DNA of 64,000 bases from Ctena decussata. Taxonomy: Eukaryota > Mollusca > Bivalvia > Lucinida > Lucinidae. The stretch spans positions 118,957,842-119,021,841 of the forward strand of contig OZ022500.1 of the NCBI GenBank assembly GCA_963989385.1, in the 5' to 3' direction. Below, in pieces: positions 1 to 10,386 of this stretch. Positions within the stretch are counted from its first letter, which is position 1, and each line of letters begins with the position of its first letter. The notes beneath the pieces are model-generated. The model was given only the letters and a program-made list of their open reading frames with translations. It was not told the origin of the DNA and searched no databases. Made by a program: the position numbers and the translations under genes.

Positions 1-30
1 AGTCTTCATGTTGTTGATTGTGTATTTCAG

Positions 31-901
31 CAAAAGATATCAAAACAGAACCAGACCTGGGGCGGCAGTACAACTGTCAAGAAACAAGTGTCAGGGACAG
101 CATCCAGTGTTGCTTTCACTCCCCTACAGGTACAGTAAATGTTTATAATTTAACTTCACATAATTCAACATTTGAGCATCAGAACGGAAGCTAAAGGTTA
201 TCGAGTTCTTATCCTTCTGGGTTTGAGTAATGTTTAATATTATTAGTGCATGCATAAAATCACTCACCTGACCAACAAAAATTAGTTACCTTGACTTGCT
301 GTCATGAAAATTAGCCTAATGTTACATTTTGAGTAGGCTTGTAAGGCCTTCTGCAAGTTTAAATAGCTTGCTATTGCACTACTTGGAAAATGAAACTTAA
401 TGCAAAGTTTATTCCTGAAACATCCTCAGTTACCCAGAATTTAGAAAAAGTGCTCATGTTGGGTGTGATGGCTTCAGAAACATGCTGTGCTTCAAAAAAT
501 ATTCCACATGCAACGTGTTTTAAATACCAGTGCTATTGCACACCTATGTAATGATTATTTCCAGAAGGTCATTTTCCTCTTTTTAGCTCGCCTGAACGAA
601 GTTCAGGAAGAGCTATTGCACTACCCCTGGTGTCGGCATCAAAGTTTTACGTCAAAGTTTTTTATGTGATGGGCAAGGCACTGTCAGACCTGTGACAGGT
701 CTTGTTTCTATAAGGTGAATAACATAGTCATGCTAGAATGTTGTTGAAAGACATTAATTGATTTATCTTTGTTGTTTTCCTCAGGGTCTGGAGATTGTGA
801 ACCCCCAAGCAGCAGAGAAGCGAGTAGCGGAAGCCAATGCTAAATACTTCTCAAGCACAGCATCATTTGTTAAAGTAGAAAAAGAAATATGGCACAAATG
901 A
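31..901 (+). CDS. PRPF31: PRPF31 (U4/U6 snRNP Prp31), last two exons, 5' part outside window
   Basis: Prp31 bridges U4/U6 and U5 snRNPs in the nuclear spliceosome. Two exons are visible. Exon A is 31-129, with acceptor TTTCAG at 25-30 and donor GTACAG at 130. It encodes 33 residues ending SGTASSVAFTPLQ. Exon B is 785-901, with acceptor CCTCAG, and encodes 38 residues beginning GLEIVNPQAAEK and then a TGA stop. Both junctions are phase 0. The run from SGTASSVAFTPLQ into GLEIVNPQAAEK, followed by the VAEAN-KYFSS stretch, is the strongly conserved C-terminus of metazoan Prp31. The Nop domain and NOSIC region must lie upstream of the window. The last residues (KVEKEIWHK) differ from vertebrate ends, as expected for this variable tip. 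The 655-bp intron between the exons carries a short dispersed repeat (584-708). Confidence 0.96.
584..708 (+). repeat. Short copy of an AGCTCGCCTGAACGAAG-type dispersed repeat
   Basis: It begins AGCTCGCCTGAACGAAGTTC, contains AGGAAGAGCTATTGCA, and ends with GACAGGTCTTGTTT. The same left and right ends recur at 40775-41337, 46006-46312 and 61605-62753. A left end only is present near 42395. This copy is internally deleted and lies in the last intron of PRPF31. Confidence 0.7.
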
Positions 902-1511
902 TAGTTTCTTACTCACAGTTACCACAGCTGGACTTGTGAAAAAGTGATGTAGCATATCAGTATAAGATGCTGAGCTGTACTACAAATGGGACAGCTGTTC
1001 CTGCTTTCTCTATTTTCAAGTTGTGCTGACAAATTTTGAAAGCTGTTATCACAGTACACAGATGCTAAGGCTGGTATGGAGTATTCGCTGTGTGTAAAGT
1101 ACAGGGAATGTGCGCTCTTTCAGAGGCAGCAGTTCTGCCATGTGGGTCAACTCTTAAAGGAAGAATTTGCTCCCAAATTCTTTTACTGTATATCCAATTT
1201 TGAAATGGCTTTGTCATCGGGGAAGCAAACAAGGTCACAGAAGTTATTATTAGTAAAAGTGGCAGAAAAACATGAATATATACCCATATATCTTAAGGAC
1301 CTTAAATGCATGTTTCAGCTATCAGTTAGGTATATATGTATACCTCCTTATTTTTCCACCAATTTTACCGAGGGGAACAAATGTAGTTTCCATTTTTGCT
1401 TCCCTAGACAAAGAAGTCATTCCAACTTGGGGTTTACTATTTATTAAACTTTGCTCATTCAGGTGGCAAAAAATAAAAAAATATCAGAAACGCCTCCCCA
1501 CTTTAAATTTA
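902..1511 (+). other. PRPF31 3' UTR and flank with a candidate poly(A) signal
   Basis: No conserved coding sequence is visible. An AATAAA hexamer at 1472-1477, about 570 nt after the stop, is the best candidate cleavage signal. The ATTAAA at 1443 is an alternative. The assignment is inference from position only. Confidence 0.4.
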
Positions 1512-1677
1512 GGGGATAACTGTACTCAGAATTGTCATTTGGGGAGGTAAATCATCTGTTTTATGGTTGGAAATTTTGTTTTACGGCGACGCGCCAGTGG
1601 AGCTGTAAAACGCATTTTGCGACCATAAAAGCGATGATTTACCTCCCCAAATGACAATTTTCAATACAGTTATCCCC
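1512..1677. mobile_element. MITE with 45-bp terminal inverted repeats
   Basis: The left arm 1512-1556 starts GGGGATAACTGTA and includes GTCATTTGGGGAGGTAAATC. The right arm 1633-1677 is its near-perfect reverse complement. The central 76 bp is GC-richer and non-coding. Target duplications are not clear. Confidence 0.75.
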
Positions 1678-1678
1678 C

Positions 1679-1892
1679 ATTCTAATGCACTTTTCACATT
1701 TTCACATTTAAATGTGTGCTACTTTGCAACCACAGCAACACTTTCAGCGATGTAAAACCAGACGTCAGCCAATAAGAAGCTACGTTACGTAATGACGTCG
1801 GGTTTCCGACAATATATCACAGGATATACTGTCCCAAATTTCTGAGGTTATCCAATCAGACGTCGTGTTACATGCATAAGTGCATTAGAATT
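1679..1892. mobile_element. Possible second small inverted-repeat element
   Basis: ATTCTAATGCACTT at 1679-1692 is the exact inverse of AAGTGCATTAGAAT ending at 1892. The interior has several ACGTCA motifs. Only 14 bp of terminal symmetry is seen, so this is tentative. Confidence 0.35.
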
Positions 1893-3464
1893 TGCATTTA
1901 GTGCAAATAAGAAGAAAGAAATGAACTTTTTTCAACAGTTGATCTGTATTGTGGTAATTGTTGTATCTTTATACATGCCAAATGTTTTGTCAATCCCCTT
2001 TGACAAAAATAACATCTTGTTCATTGAATTTGTTTTCAGTATGTTTTAAATATCTAAAAATGTTTGGACGGCTTCTTGGTTATTACATAGGCAACAAGGA
2101 TGGGATATGAGTCCATGCAGGAATTTCTTTTATACTTTTCAATGAATTATAGAGATTTCATGGTGAAATCAAAACTGATAATTAGCAACCCCAGCAGATT
2201 GGAAAGTCAGTTCAGAATTGAACAAAAAAACTTTGGGGTACCTGGACTTAACTTGATCTGTACAGAAGTGGCATCAATGTAGCAATTTCAAATACATTTC
2301 ATAAGAAAGAGCATAAAATTTGGATTAGCTTGATTCATAATAAATCTAGTTCTGATCACAGTTGTAGCTTACATTTGTGGGTGAAGAAAAAAATACATCT
2401 CAAATTTGCATGTTTTCGACAATAATTTTCATGAGAGAGTATGGTTAGCTAAACCAAAATCCTTTTGCCAAATCAAAAGATACATGTTCAGTATTCAGTA
2501 TACACATAGGAAAACACTTAGCTACATAAGACTATGTGAATTTTTAAAATATTTTTACTGATGGTGATGAAAAAAAAATTGAGTTGATTATTATGTTTTT
2601 TTTGCCAAAATGGTCTATTTTTGGCCTCATTGGACACGAAGGTCCTCTTTTCAAACAAAAATGCTGATGGCAAAACTCAGTTTAATTTCAAACTTTCTGC
2701 TTTTAAATGGAAGAGTATATAAAAAGCTTTAAAAAGCTATGTGAATTTTGAAATTCTCTTGTAAATTAATTGAGATATGAGCAAATCAATAAAAAAATTT
2801 GACTGAATTTTGGTGCTGTCATATCTTGAAGAATAAGGCAAATATGGGGTGAAAAAATTCTGAAAATGGGTTGGAATTTTCAGACTTTAAATCTGTGTAA
2901 CTTCAGTTCTAGTAAAGATATTTTGAAAAACTAAACTGCACTAAGCTGCATTCATCTAGCTCTATAAGCTGATATGGATTGTTTTTCTTTTACTAAAATT
3001 TCAAGATTTTACCTGTGGTTGCTATGATAATCTCACTTGTGAAATTATCACTTTAGATTTCACTGTATCAAAAATAGGATTAATGTGAAAAATTCTAATT
3101 TATTTGTTGATTAATTGATTAAACCTTATCCAACTTGACATAAATTACGTCACGCATGTTTGCACGTCATTTTGACGTTAATGACGTCACTTAAGGCACC
3201 AAAGTAACATTGTTAGTGCTCACGATTTCAGGCTGCCTTAGTCTCCTGTAGGCAATCTTCTTGAGATCTGCTTATCAAAATGAGATTTTAAGCTAATTTC
3301 AAGTTGCACACTAAGTTTACAATCAATATCATACCCAGTAAAGACTCCGGAAGCATCAAATTGGATGCAAAACGGCTAGAATAAAAGTTGTGCCTCTGTC
3401 GTAATGGATGATGCATTGGAATAAATTGAATTATTGCAATTTTAAGGCATAAAAGAAACAGAAA
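1893..3464. other. AT-rich intergenic stretch with no recognised gene or repeat
   Basis: Nothing is recognised on either strand. Short open frames here show no family resemblance. Three TGACGTCA-like or ACGTCA motifs cluster at 3145-3190, but no promoter can be supported. Confidence 0.5.
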
Positions 3465-3614
3465 ATTTGACTATTTCAGTGTAAGATTGAGTTTTATTTC
3501 ACTCATGAAGGCCAAAAATGGTATTTTCACTTGTGGCTTCGCCACTTGTGAAAATACTGCTTTTGGTGCTCATTCGGTGAAATAAAAATCGATCTTACAC
3601 TGAAAAAGTCAAAT
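3465..3614. mobile_element. Foldback MITE
   Basis: Two arms of about 70 bp pair around 3536. The left arm reads ATTTGACTATTTCAGTGTAAG and later TATTTTCACTTGTGGC. The right arm is the reverse complement with scattered mismatches. There is essentially no spacer. Confidence 0.75.
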
Positions 3615-3783
3615 ATCTTCTATATCTCCTCTCTGTTATACTTCTATGTTAGGCATTGGATGTTAAAACATGTACAGTGCTGTTCATGTTCAGCGTCTCA
3701 CCTTTTTCAGAGGTTACCCTTGTATTGGAAGACATATTTTCTTTCAACTCAAACCAGTTTGCTTATACTTTCCCACATTGTAA

Positions 3784-3955
3784 GGAGCCCTGGTAGCTTA
3801 GAGGGTTAAGTGCTGGCCTGCTCATCTAGTGATCCCGGGTTTGAACCCTACTTGAGGTGAAATCTTCTACAGCCTTTCATTATCAACCTCTCATCATCCT
3901 GATATGACTGAAATACTGTTAAAAAGGACGTAAAATTGCAATTCATCATCAACCC
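3784..3955 (+). mobile_element. tRNA-derived SINE, family 1
   Basis: The head has a pol III A-box-like stretch (TGGTAGCTTAGAGGG) and B-box (GGGTTTGAACCCT). The tail reads GATATGACTGAAATACTG then AAAAGGACGTAAAA. The same tail occurs at 54715-54780 and, inverted, at 44975-45150. The acceptor stem does not pair, so it is not a functional tRNA. Confidence 0.75.
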
Positions 3956-4364
3956 ATATTGTAGGCAAGAGATAAACAATTTGAACAAAAGTGATGTGGG
4001 AGTCAAGTAAATATTGTAGTCTGACATTTATGGTCAGTGGGTACAATTTGAGGGAACCAACTCTGCTGTTTCATTTTTGCTTCCCTTCTTAATGAGAGTA
4101 AACTCTTGAAAAAAGAATTTTCTCCTGCAGGAGTAAATTCCTACCTTTGAAAGTAGACCCCATTTTGGAAGGGCTATTTTGTCACTGAAATACGTTAAGA
4201 GAACTAACCCTTTTCAAATTGTATTTGAGTTAGTCAACAACTGGTGCTAAATCATGGAAATACTTCTATAATGGATTTAAAGTCCTGATAAAAATCTTTG
4301 ACTGGACTTCAGATGCATGAGAAAGATTTCCCATATATTAAGTTGCCCTTAGTCTGTTGACTTG

Positions 4365-4570
4365 GTGCAGTGGGTGTTAGTGGCCCACCATGTCATGGAC
4401 ACAGCATATAGGAGGCAGAGCCCATCGTCTCCTTTCGCTGCCTTTATCCTTCCCTGAATCGAAAAAGTTATCCATTTTCTGCTGGGTTGACAGATAGTTT
4501 TTCAGATGCTGGCTGGGCCAATGGGGATTCAAACCCTTAACTTTCTGAATCATTGCCAAGCACATTTTTG
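4365..4570 (-). mobile_element. tRNA-derived SINE, family 2, 5'-truncated
   Basis: On the minus strand this matches the body of the SINE at 47003-47258. Shared blocks include CTGTCAACCCAGCAG, GAAGGATAAAGGCAGCGAAA and the GGGCCACT end. The A-box end is missing. Confidence 0.75.
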
Positions 4571-4879
4571 ATGATTGGACAAAGAATGATCACAATAGCT
4601 CTACAGATGTCCTGGGCAGCTAAAACAAAGAAAAAACTTCCTGAGTCTTATATGGATTATGACAGATAACTTCATCTATACAAGAATTCCCCCAGAAGGT
4701 TGTATCACGCCTGTCTGCATATTTTCACAAAACAGAGCTAAGCCTGACAAAATTTTACACTGCCGACTCTGCTGGAACAGTAATATCTATGTCTTAAGAC
4801 CTTGACTGGACTTAAATGCCCTGAGAATGATTTCCCATTAATGAAAAGTGAAGATTAATTATTTTATACAGTGATACAT

Positions 4880-5545
4880 GTATATGTTCTGTGCAAAGTA
4901 GAAATCGGTACAATATGGAATTGTCCTGCGCAAGGTAGGGATTCTCACTTTGTTGTGCAGAGTGGGAAGTCTTACCTTGCACAAAACAGCTCTGCTATTG
5001 TCTCTGCCCAAAGTGAGAATCAGGACAAAGTGAGAATAATTAAGATGTTAGTGCAGTTAACAGATATATGTTTGCATTCTGAAAGAATAGAGTATATGAG
5101 TCTCTGGCATTAAAACAACTTTCAATGTCCTTTCAAAATTTATCATCCAGTATTTGCCATAACATACAAATTTATAAGTTTCAAAAGGCTGTAATTTTGT
5201 CAAATATTTTACTTTCCAAACGGCACATGCACATATACATATTTCTGCAGCATGTGTAAAAAGTTTCAAATGAACTGCTTAAAACACTGGAAAGAGTTGA
5301 TTATACGAGCTTGTCATCTTGTGTTAGCCAAAACTCGGAAAAATCTAAATACGAGACTGTAATTTTATTAAACAGATCCCTCATTTAAAAGTCAATTCCC
5401 TGTTACTCGTATCGAATGAATATTCAGTTCTCACTTTGTCCGAAAGATTCCCACTTTGCACAGACACATTTACGTGTTCAATGAACCACCAAATCCCTTG
5501 CACAATTCTGGAATTGTATCGATTCCTACTTCGCGCAGAACATAT
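4880..5545. mobile_element. Inverted-repeat element about 670 bp long
   Basis: The left end (TATGTTCTGTGCAAAGTAG, near 4880) matches the inverted right end (ending near 5545). Internal motifs such as TGTGCAAAGTGGGAA and GGACAAAGTGAGAA recur in opposite orientations. Several short overlapping open frames have no resemblance to known proteins. Confidence 0.5.
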
Positions 5546-5700
5546 TATGTGTGGTGAATATGATTCATAATTTGTTAGAAAAGTGCAGTGTTCAAATAAA
5601 CATGCTCACTTTGCTGTTTTCATGTTTTCTTTTCTTCACCTGCATGTTTTATCCCACCTTGGCAGCACATAGTTGTATGGGTTCCACTACTCTTTACAAT

Positions 5701-5889
5701 TGAGCCGTGACACGAGAAAACCAACAAAGTGGTTGTGCGCCCAACGCAGTCTGATCAGAGTCTTCGCTGTCCGCATGGAGATAGCTAAGGCCCTTAGCTA
5801 CCCTTTAAGCGCTAGGGTCGATGTCCAGGCTGATCTGAGTCTGCGCTGGACGCACAACCACTTAGTTGGTTTTGTCGTGTCGCGGCTCA
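5701..5889. mobile_element. MITE, TGAGCCGCGACACGAG family, copy 1
   Basis: Terminal inverted repeats begin TGAGCCGTGACACGAGAAAA, then CAACAAAGTGGTTGTGCG. The other end is the inverse, GTCGCGGCTCA. Two more copies are at 24138-24375 and 47631-47828. Confidence 0.8.
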
Positions 5890-6529
5890 CAAAAAAAAAC
5901 CCAACTTTTGTGACTTCCAAGTTCCAGACTTCCTGCTTGCCTCCTTCAGCAAAATAACCCTTCCCAAATGGTAACTACGCTTAAATGTAAGTATTTGCTC
6001 CTGCCTTTTAAGAGTTGATTTCCATTGATACAGGGGGGGGGGGGGGGGCAAAAAAAAAATTGAAGGGTTGCTTCCCCTGCAAGTGTTCCCATTTACTTTA
6101 AAATTAAACTCCTGTGCAATTGTTGATGATGTAATGTTTCAATGCTGTTTGTCTACTGAGCTGAGCTATAAGACTAAGATTATTAGCTTGAGTTTACCAG
6201 CTGGCAGTGTTGTCAGGCTTTCCCATAAATACAGAACTGAATACCATGTATAGGAACATACAGTAAATCAAAATGATGTATTGTTGCTGATTTATTTGAT
6301 TTCTTGTGAAGAAAAGCTGATTTACATATTTTCTACCAGTTTTTGGTGACATATATTGCCATATTAGAGGTATTGTGGGGTACCTGAAGTCTGAGGTGTT
6401 AAGAACACACTGGAGCTAGTGAACTAACAAAGTGGTCAAATTTATGCCCCATCTATCTATACCATATTTACCCTGAATTTTGGGCACCTCAATCAGTTCT
6501 GGATATATCTAAAACAAAATTACACCTCG
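5890..6529. other. Intergenic stretch with a long G-run
   Basis: A G-homopolymer of about 18 followed by A-run lies near 6034-6059. No gene is recognised. Confidence 0.5.
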
Positions 6530-7555
6530 TCACATGATCGGCATATATGTGTCCGTCTGTCCATCTGTTGCTTTGTCCATACTTGGTTTCCTAGCAATTG
6601 CTTGAGTAAATAATGACAGACTTTCTTCAAACTTGGTGTGTAGAAAGGTTTCAGGAATATGTAGCTCATTTGAGTTTGCCAGTGAGATTGCGAATTTTGA
6701 TAACTTATGGAGTAATTGCACTTGGTATTTTTTGGCCTGTAGCTCCTATACTGATTGGCATATTTGGGTGAAACATAACAGAAAATTATCATAGTAAGGT
6801 TAAGCTTTATGTTACAATCAGAATTCTGTCTGACATGGTTACCTGCCCGTCTCTGCAAGGCTATATGGTTGTCCAAAAAGTGTTTTTTGACATCCTTTAC
6901 TATTTGATGTCTTGGTGAAACTTCATGGAAATGTTCAGAGTAAGGTGAGCTTTCTGTTATCAGAATTTTTATCTGACAGGGTAAGCTGTCTTCGGAGGAG
7001 CAGGGCTATATAAATATCCAAAATATTTATTGGCCTGTAGTTCATTTACTATTTAGACAAAATTGATGAAACTTCACAGAAATGCTCAGTCTAAGGTAAA
7101 CCTTCTGTTAAAATCAGTATTTCATCCGACTGGGTTATCTATCTGTCACAAGGCTATCTAATTGTTCAAGTGTTTTATCCTGTATTTTTTATGGTTTGAA
7201 ATTTCTTGGCGAAATTTCAAAGAACAGATCAATCTGTTACAATCACAATTTTGTCTGATGGGGCTATTTGACCTTGTGGTGAGGCTATATGCATGTCCAA
7301 AAACTTGTGTTTGGACATTCTTTTACTTGCAGAAATATCGTGGTGAAACTTCATGATCGAAGTAAGGTAAGCTTTCTGTTACATTGGAAATTTTGTCAGA
7401 TAGGGTTATCTGCCCCTACTGCAGGGCTGTTTGCATGGCTTGAGGTTCAGCTTAGTTTAGTAAGCCCGATCACCTGCATAGTTCTTACATTAAGTAGTAA
7501 ATTTTGGTGAAACTTCATAGATATGATCAACGTAAGGTAAGCTTTCTGATATTTA
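6530..7555. repeat. Degenerate tandem array, period about 145 bp, six or more units
   Basis: The landmark AGTAAGGTAAGCTTTCTGTTA recurs with variation near 6795, 6940, 7091, 7226, 7362 and 7533. It is preceded each time by GGTGAAACTTCAT-like sequence. The left edge carries GTGTCCGTCTGTCCATCTG. This mirrors the (GACG/GACA) tract that ends the array at 30155-31294. Confidence 0.65.
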
Positions 7556-7930
7556 TAGATTATTTATTTATAAACCATGTTAATAAAGCTTGCAAATGTC
7601 AAATGATCTGCGGAAAACTGTTGGAGGCCTTGCACATCTCTATGCTCTGCGGTAGTATACAAGGCCAGAAAATAATTCACAAAGCAAAATAAGTAATAAA
7701 ACTTAATCTGGACCAAATAATGAAGAAAAGTCTGAACATTGAAAATGCACAGGTGGGGAGGGGGTGGGGGCCAAGAACAAGCAAGGGGCGTGTCTTTTGA
7801 AGTGCTGGCAAAGATGGCTGATATGCTCCTAACTCGTAAGTTTCCGAAGTGGTTCACTGCTAACCCGGCACTGTTTGTTTGTCCAGTCGTGCTTGATGTA
7901 GCAAGGCCCTGGCGAAGCCACAGTTCCTGG

Positions 7931-8073
7931 CCAAGAGGTTATAAAACTTGAGTACATTCTCAAACTCAAAATAAAGCACACCGATTGGCTGCTTCCGAGC
8001 ACATGCTCGGAAGCAGCCAATCGGTGTGCTTTATTTTGAGTTTGAGATTATTCTCAAGTCTTATAACCTCGAA
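7931..8073. mobile_element. Near-perfect palindromic MITE/foldback
   Basis: Arms of about 70 bp meet at GAGCACATGCTC (about 7998-8009). The inner halves are essentially perfect (ATTGGCTGCTTCCGAGCA and its inverse). The outer parts (GAGGTTATAAAACTTGAG) carry a few mismatches. Confidence 0.8.
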
Positions 8074-8074
8074 C

Positions 8075-8306
8075 CCTGGGAAAGAAACCATGGCAGACAC
8101 ATTATCTCGGTGTGTGGTGAATTTTGTAGGCACGTGCACAATTTTGTCGGTTTAATAAGGCAGATGTCACTGCCAGCACTGTAATCATCGACCGCCACCA
8201 CTTTCCAACTTGGACGCAGTAAGTGCGGATTTCCTGCTCTATTGAAAAAATGATCGGACATGTGCTGCCAGTGGGAGTCGAATCCACAACCCCTTCGTGA
8301 AAGGCG
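8075..8306 (-). mobile_element. tRNA-derived SINE-like sequence
   Basis: The minus strand has a B-box-like GATTCGACTCCCAC preceded by a degraded A-box region. The boundaries are uncertain. It abuts repeat X at 8307. Confidence 0.45.
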
Positions 8307-8526
8307 AACACTTAAAGTCTCCATAGTCCTATCAGCGGTAAAAACGCCTAAACTCAAATCATTGTAAAAGCGGTCCAACCTTCACGTATGGTAATAAATT
8401 GTGGGCTTGTGTGCATATATTGAGTCATATAACTGACAAAAAGTAGAGAAAACAAGTTTTTGAAAAATAACAAATCGATCCACAAAATAAAATTTCCTGT
8501 TCTGGTTTCCCGTCTAGCAATGCTAT
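8307..8526 (+). repeat. Repeat X, left half of the copy split by the Ty3 element
   Basis: It matches, inverted, 51710-51848. Shared landmarks are TTAAAGTCTCCATAGTCCTA, ATCCACAAAATAAA and CTGGTTTCCCGTCT. It ends in CTAT, which is repeated at the far side of the retrotransposon. Confidence 0.8.
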
Positions 8527-9299
8527 TGTCATAGGCTAAGTTAATATTCCGTATAATTCCTATAATCCTATCATAGGAAAAGGTCATCTTGTCATCTTGT
8601 CATAGTAAAAGGTCCACCCATGGTTTAGGGGTTCAAACAACCAAGCAGATCTCTCACGGGTTCTATAGATTGAAGACCTGGAACAATATATTTTCACAAT
8701 ATATTTATTATGATGGTAAATGCCATAGAATATGTACAAACAGATAATGAGTATGGATTGTTTATAACAATCACACAACAGACGTAAGACGCATGTGCAA
8801 GCTAGTGAGAACTAAAAGTTAGCAAATAACTAGTCAGTATCGATGGATGGATAGATCGATGGACAAAGCGTACCTTGCACTTACACATTTACAATTACAC
8901 AAGCATACATGAGCATAGCACAACAAAGACAACTGATTTACAGAATATGCGAATGGTTTGACAATGACAGAGACATGAATATGATAAAATAACATACCTG
9001 GAACAATATATTTTCACAATATATTTATTATGATGGTAAATGCCATAGAATATGTACAAACAGATAATGAGTATGGATTGTTTATAACAATCACACAACA
9101 GACGTAAGACGCATGTGCAAGCTAGTGAGAACTAAAGGGCGGTAACTGCCCATAAGGTTACAGTTGACCATCTAAAGTGTTAAACTACGCTACCTACACA
9201 CGGTATGTCTAGCGTCTATAAATCAATATTCAGGACGGGAAGGGCAACAAGACTATAGGATTATAGGAATTATACGGAATATTAACTTAGCCTATGACA
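8527..9299 (-). repeat. Rearranged 3' LTR
   Basis: Compared with the 382-bp LTR at 20461-20842, this copy shows three anomalies. An inverted 45-bp piece of the LTR terminus lies at 8527-8571. A second imperfect start (CATAGGAAAAGGTCATCTTG) follows. A 141-bp block is duplicated (8676-8816 and 8996-9136) around 179 bp of other sequence (8817-8995). An AATAAA polyadenylation motif lies in each copy of the duplicated block. Confidence 0.85.
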
Positions 9300-9313
9300 T
9301 ATTTCCCCTCTTT
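9300..9313 (-). promoter_or_regulatory. Polypurine tract of the Ty3 element
   Basis: The minus strand reads AAAGAGGGGAAAT directly before the TGTCATAG start of the 3' LTR. This is the expected plus-strand primer of reverse transcription. Confidence 0.8.
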
Positions 9314-10386
9314 GCGAAATGACGTCCCGACATTTACCAAACATGGCGGCATGTTATAGTTTTTAACAACGACAAAATGACACTGAAATGGAATGGGTGA
9401 CTAATGAATGCTTGTAACGAATCAAATGATATAATGACAATGAAATGGAATTTGTGACTAATGAATGTTTGAAATCGATCAAACGAAAATAATGACAATG
9501 AGATGGAATGTATAAACATATGAAGTAGGCCAATAATCAAATACAGCGGCATACTGTGATCCTGCAATGAAATGTATGTGAAATGTAATGGTATAAGTAA
9601 TGGTATGAAAACAATTAAAATGATGAATAAACATTGTAATATTCAGGACGGGAATTATGGATTTTGCTGACAGACCAACTTGCAGATTTATCCTGAGAAA
9701 AACAAATTATCTGCATCTCAAAATAATCATAATGATGTACAATAGCAGATCTATTTCCGGAGCCGTATCTGTGACACCTACTTGTAAAATGTACAACCTG
9801 CTATGCAAAAATAAAATATACAGCAAACACAGATTAAACTGCAAAGAAAAAAATGTCTGTGTTGGTCATCTGAAAAGAACAAATAATAAATAAAATATAT
9901 GACATGTTTTCAGGCTCTCTGCACTGCCATCTGATCGGAAACAGAATGTTTAGTGTGTTTACATGTTTTGAGTGTTCCAAGTTGCAAAATCATGCTATAA
10001 TATAACCTGAAACACAAGAAAATACTACACATAGTACATGCAATGTCATAATATGTTCACTTCAGCACAGAAAACGCATTCGCTGAAATAATAAAAGCAG
10101 TTAAAATCATATACTGAATAGAATACATGGGCCGCTCCCTTAAACATGTTATCCAATATCTGAAAGAAACATACGTAATTGAATAAATAAAGGTTGAATA
10201 TTCCCTATCCAAACAGTGATAGAAATATGCGGCCCACAGGTACAATTTCAGGAGCTTGAAATGGGTGATACGGCTCTTGAGACTTAAACATCCATTCAGC
10301 TGCTCTTTAAAACAATATTTACAAATGACTCATTATAGTCAAAATCACTGGTACCTATATACATACCTCAGCAGACCGTGACATCC
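9314..10386 (-). other. Ty3 3' non-coding region
   Basis: It lies between the pol stop and the polypurine tract. No env-like frame, signal peptide or zinc finger is visible. Degenerate ATGACAATGAAATGGAAT repeats lie at 9370-9510. Confidence 0.6.

Noticed and set aside
9314..10386. Possible env gene of the Ty3 element
   Set aside because: Only frames under 80 codons, with no signal peptide or transmembrane pattern.
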